5,083 nt of DNA from Prevotellaceae bacterium. GTDB lineage: Bacteria; Bacteroidota; Bacteroidia; Bacteroidales; UBA932. The notes beneath the pieces are model-generated. The model worked only from the letters and a program-made list of their open reading frames with translations. It was not told the origin of the DNA and searched no databases. The number at the start of each line of letters is the position of its first letter. Within the stretch, counting starts at the first letter, position 1. Position numbers and translations under genes: made by a program. The DNA lies in contig JAIRUB010000047.1 of the NCBI GenBank assembly GCA_031254635.1, positions 1 through 5,083 of the forward strand. Direction: 5' to 3'. Below are positions 4,800 to 5,083 of the stretch, in pieces.

Positions 4800-5083
4800 A
4801 TGAATAAAAATAGCAAATATCTGTTGATATTGGTTATGTTTTTTATAGCTACAAACAGTGTTTCAGGACAAATCCCTGTGATTGAGACACCGAAACCTGC
4901 TTCTTTTACGATTATTATGCACGGGTTTAATAATCCGAATCCGCAGACAAGACAGGCAAATCTCCAGCCGACTGTTCCCAATCAGCCTAATCCGGTAGAT
5001 GTGTATGAACGCAGCAGGAGAGAAATAGAGCAAAGGAACGCCGAAATTTTTAAAATGCTACGGGAATATTCAGCATCAAATCA
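4800..5083 (+). CDS. Exported protein of unknown function, N-terminal part (runs off right edge)
   Basis: An ATG at 4800 opens a frame that stays open for 94 codons to the window end, with an in-frame stop upstream at 4782-4784. The N-terminus is a clear signal peptide: MNKNSK, the hydrophobic core YLLILVMFFIATNSV, then SGQ, with probable cleavage near residues 23-25. The mature start is rich in Pro, Asn and Gln (PNPQTRQANLQPTVPNQPNP, 46-65), which suggests a flexible linker. It is followed by a charged, probably helical stretch, VYERSRREIEQRNAEIFKML (68-87). No family is recognised and the C-terminus is missing. It lies 115 bp downstream of the exported nitroreductase in the same direction, and both products are predicted to leave the cytoplasm. 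A shared role is possible but unproven. Confidence 0.75.
   Translation, partial: MNKNSKYLLILVMFFIATNSVSGQIPVIETPKPASFTIIMHGFNNPNPQTRQANLQPTVPNQPNPVDVYERSRREIEQRNAEIFKMLREYSASN

Noticed and set aside
4733..4981. Minus-strand open frame of 82 codons
   Set aside because: It overlaps the plus-strand exported protein at 4800, which has a signal peptide and sensible composition; the minus frame shows no family features.
1..5083. CRISPR array, tRNA or rRNA genes, phage or defence genes
   Set aside because: No regularly spaced repeats, no RNA-gene signatures, and no genes of those types were found on either strand.

Overview
The window looks like chromosomal DNA of a member of the Bacteroidota. Two upstream regions carry exact matches to the Bacteroidota -7 promoter box TAnnTTTG, the intergenic DNA is AT-rich with no strong Shine-Dalgarno sites, and the gene types fit (stand-alone GltD-like flavoprotein, short biotin carrier next to a carboxyltransferase, exported nitroreductase). 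Genus cannot be told from the sequence alone.

Left edge (1-445): a mobile-element scar. A minus-strand reading frame leaving the window at base 1 encodes the start of a transposase-type helix-turn-helix protein. Immediately to its right, on the plus strand, lies the C-terminal remnant of a different transposase (IS256/Mutator-like, with the NTNNSLEG motif). The remnant has lost its 5' part, and its stop codon sits at the centre of a perfect 34-nt palindrome.

Centre: a plus-strand gene (553-1935) encodes a 460-aa two-[4Fe-4S], FAD and NADPH-binding oxidoreductase of the glutamate synthase small-subunit/NfnB family. It is convergent, across 27 bp, with a two-gene minus-strand operon: a biotin-dependent carboxyltransferase (3960-2410) followed after 12 bp by a biotin carboxyl carrier protein (2397-1963). 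No biotin carboxylase and no membrane decarboxylase subunit is present, so this pair must work with a partner encoded elsewhere. The substrate (propionyl-, methylmalonyl- or acetyl-CoA) is not fixed by the sequence.

Right part: divergent from the carboxylase operon, a plus-strand gene (4079-4684) encodes a nitroreductase-fold protein with a Sec-type signal peptide. After a 115-bp gap, a second exported protein of unknown function begins at 4800 and runs off the right edge.

Most of the window is ordinary metabolism. I saw no convincing new multi-gene system. The items most worth a second look are the transposase junction with its palindrome, the 20-bp direct repeat before the flavoprotein gene, the unusual biotin carrier, and the exported nitroreductase with its unknown neighbour.
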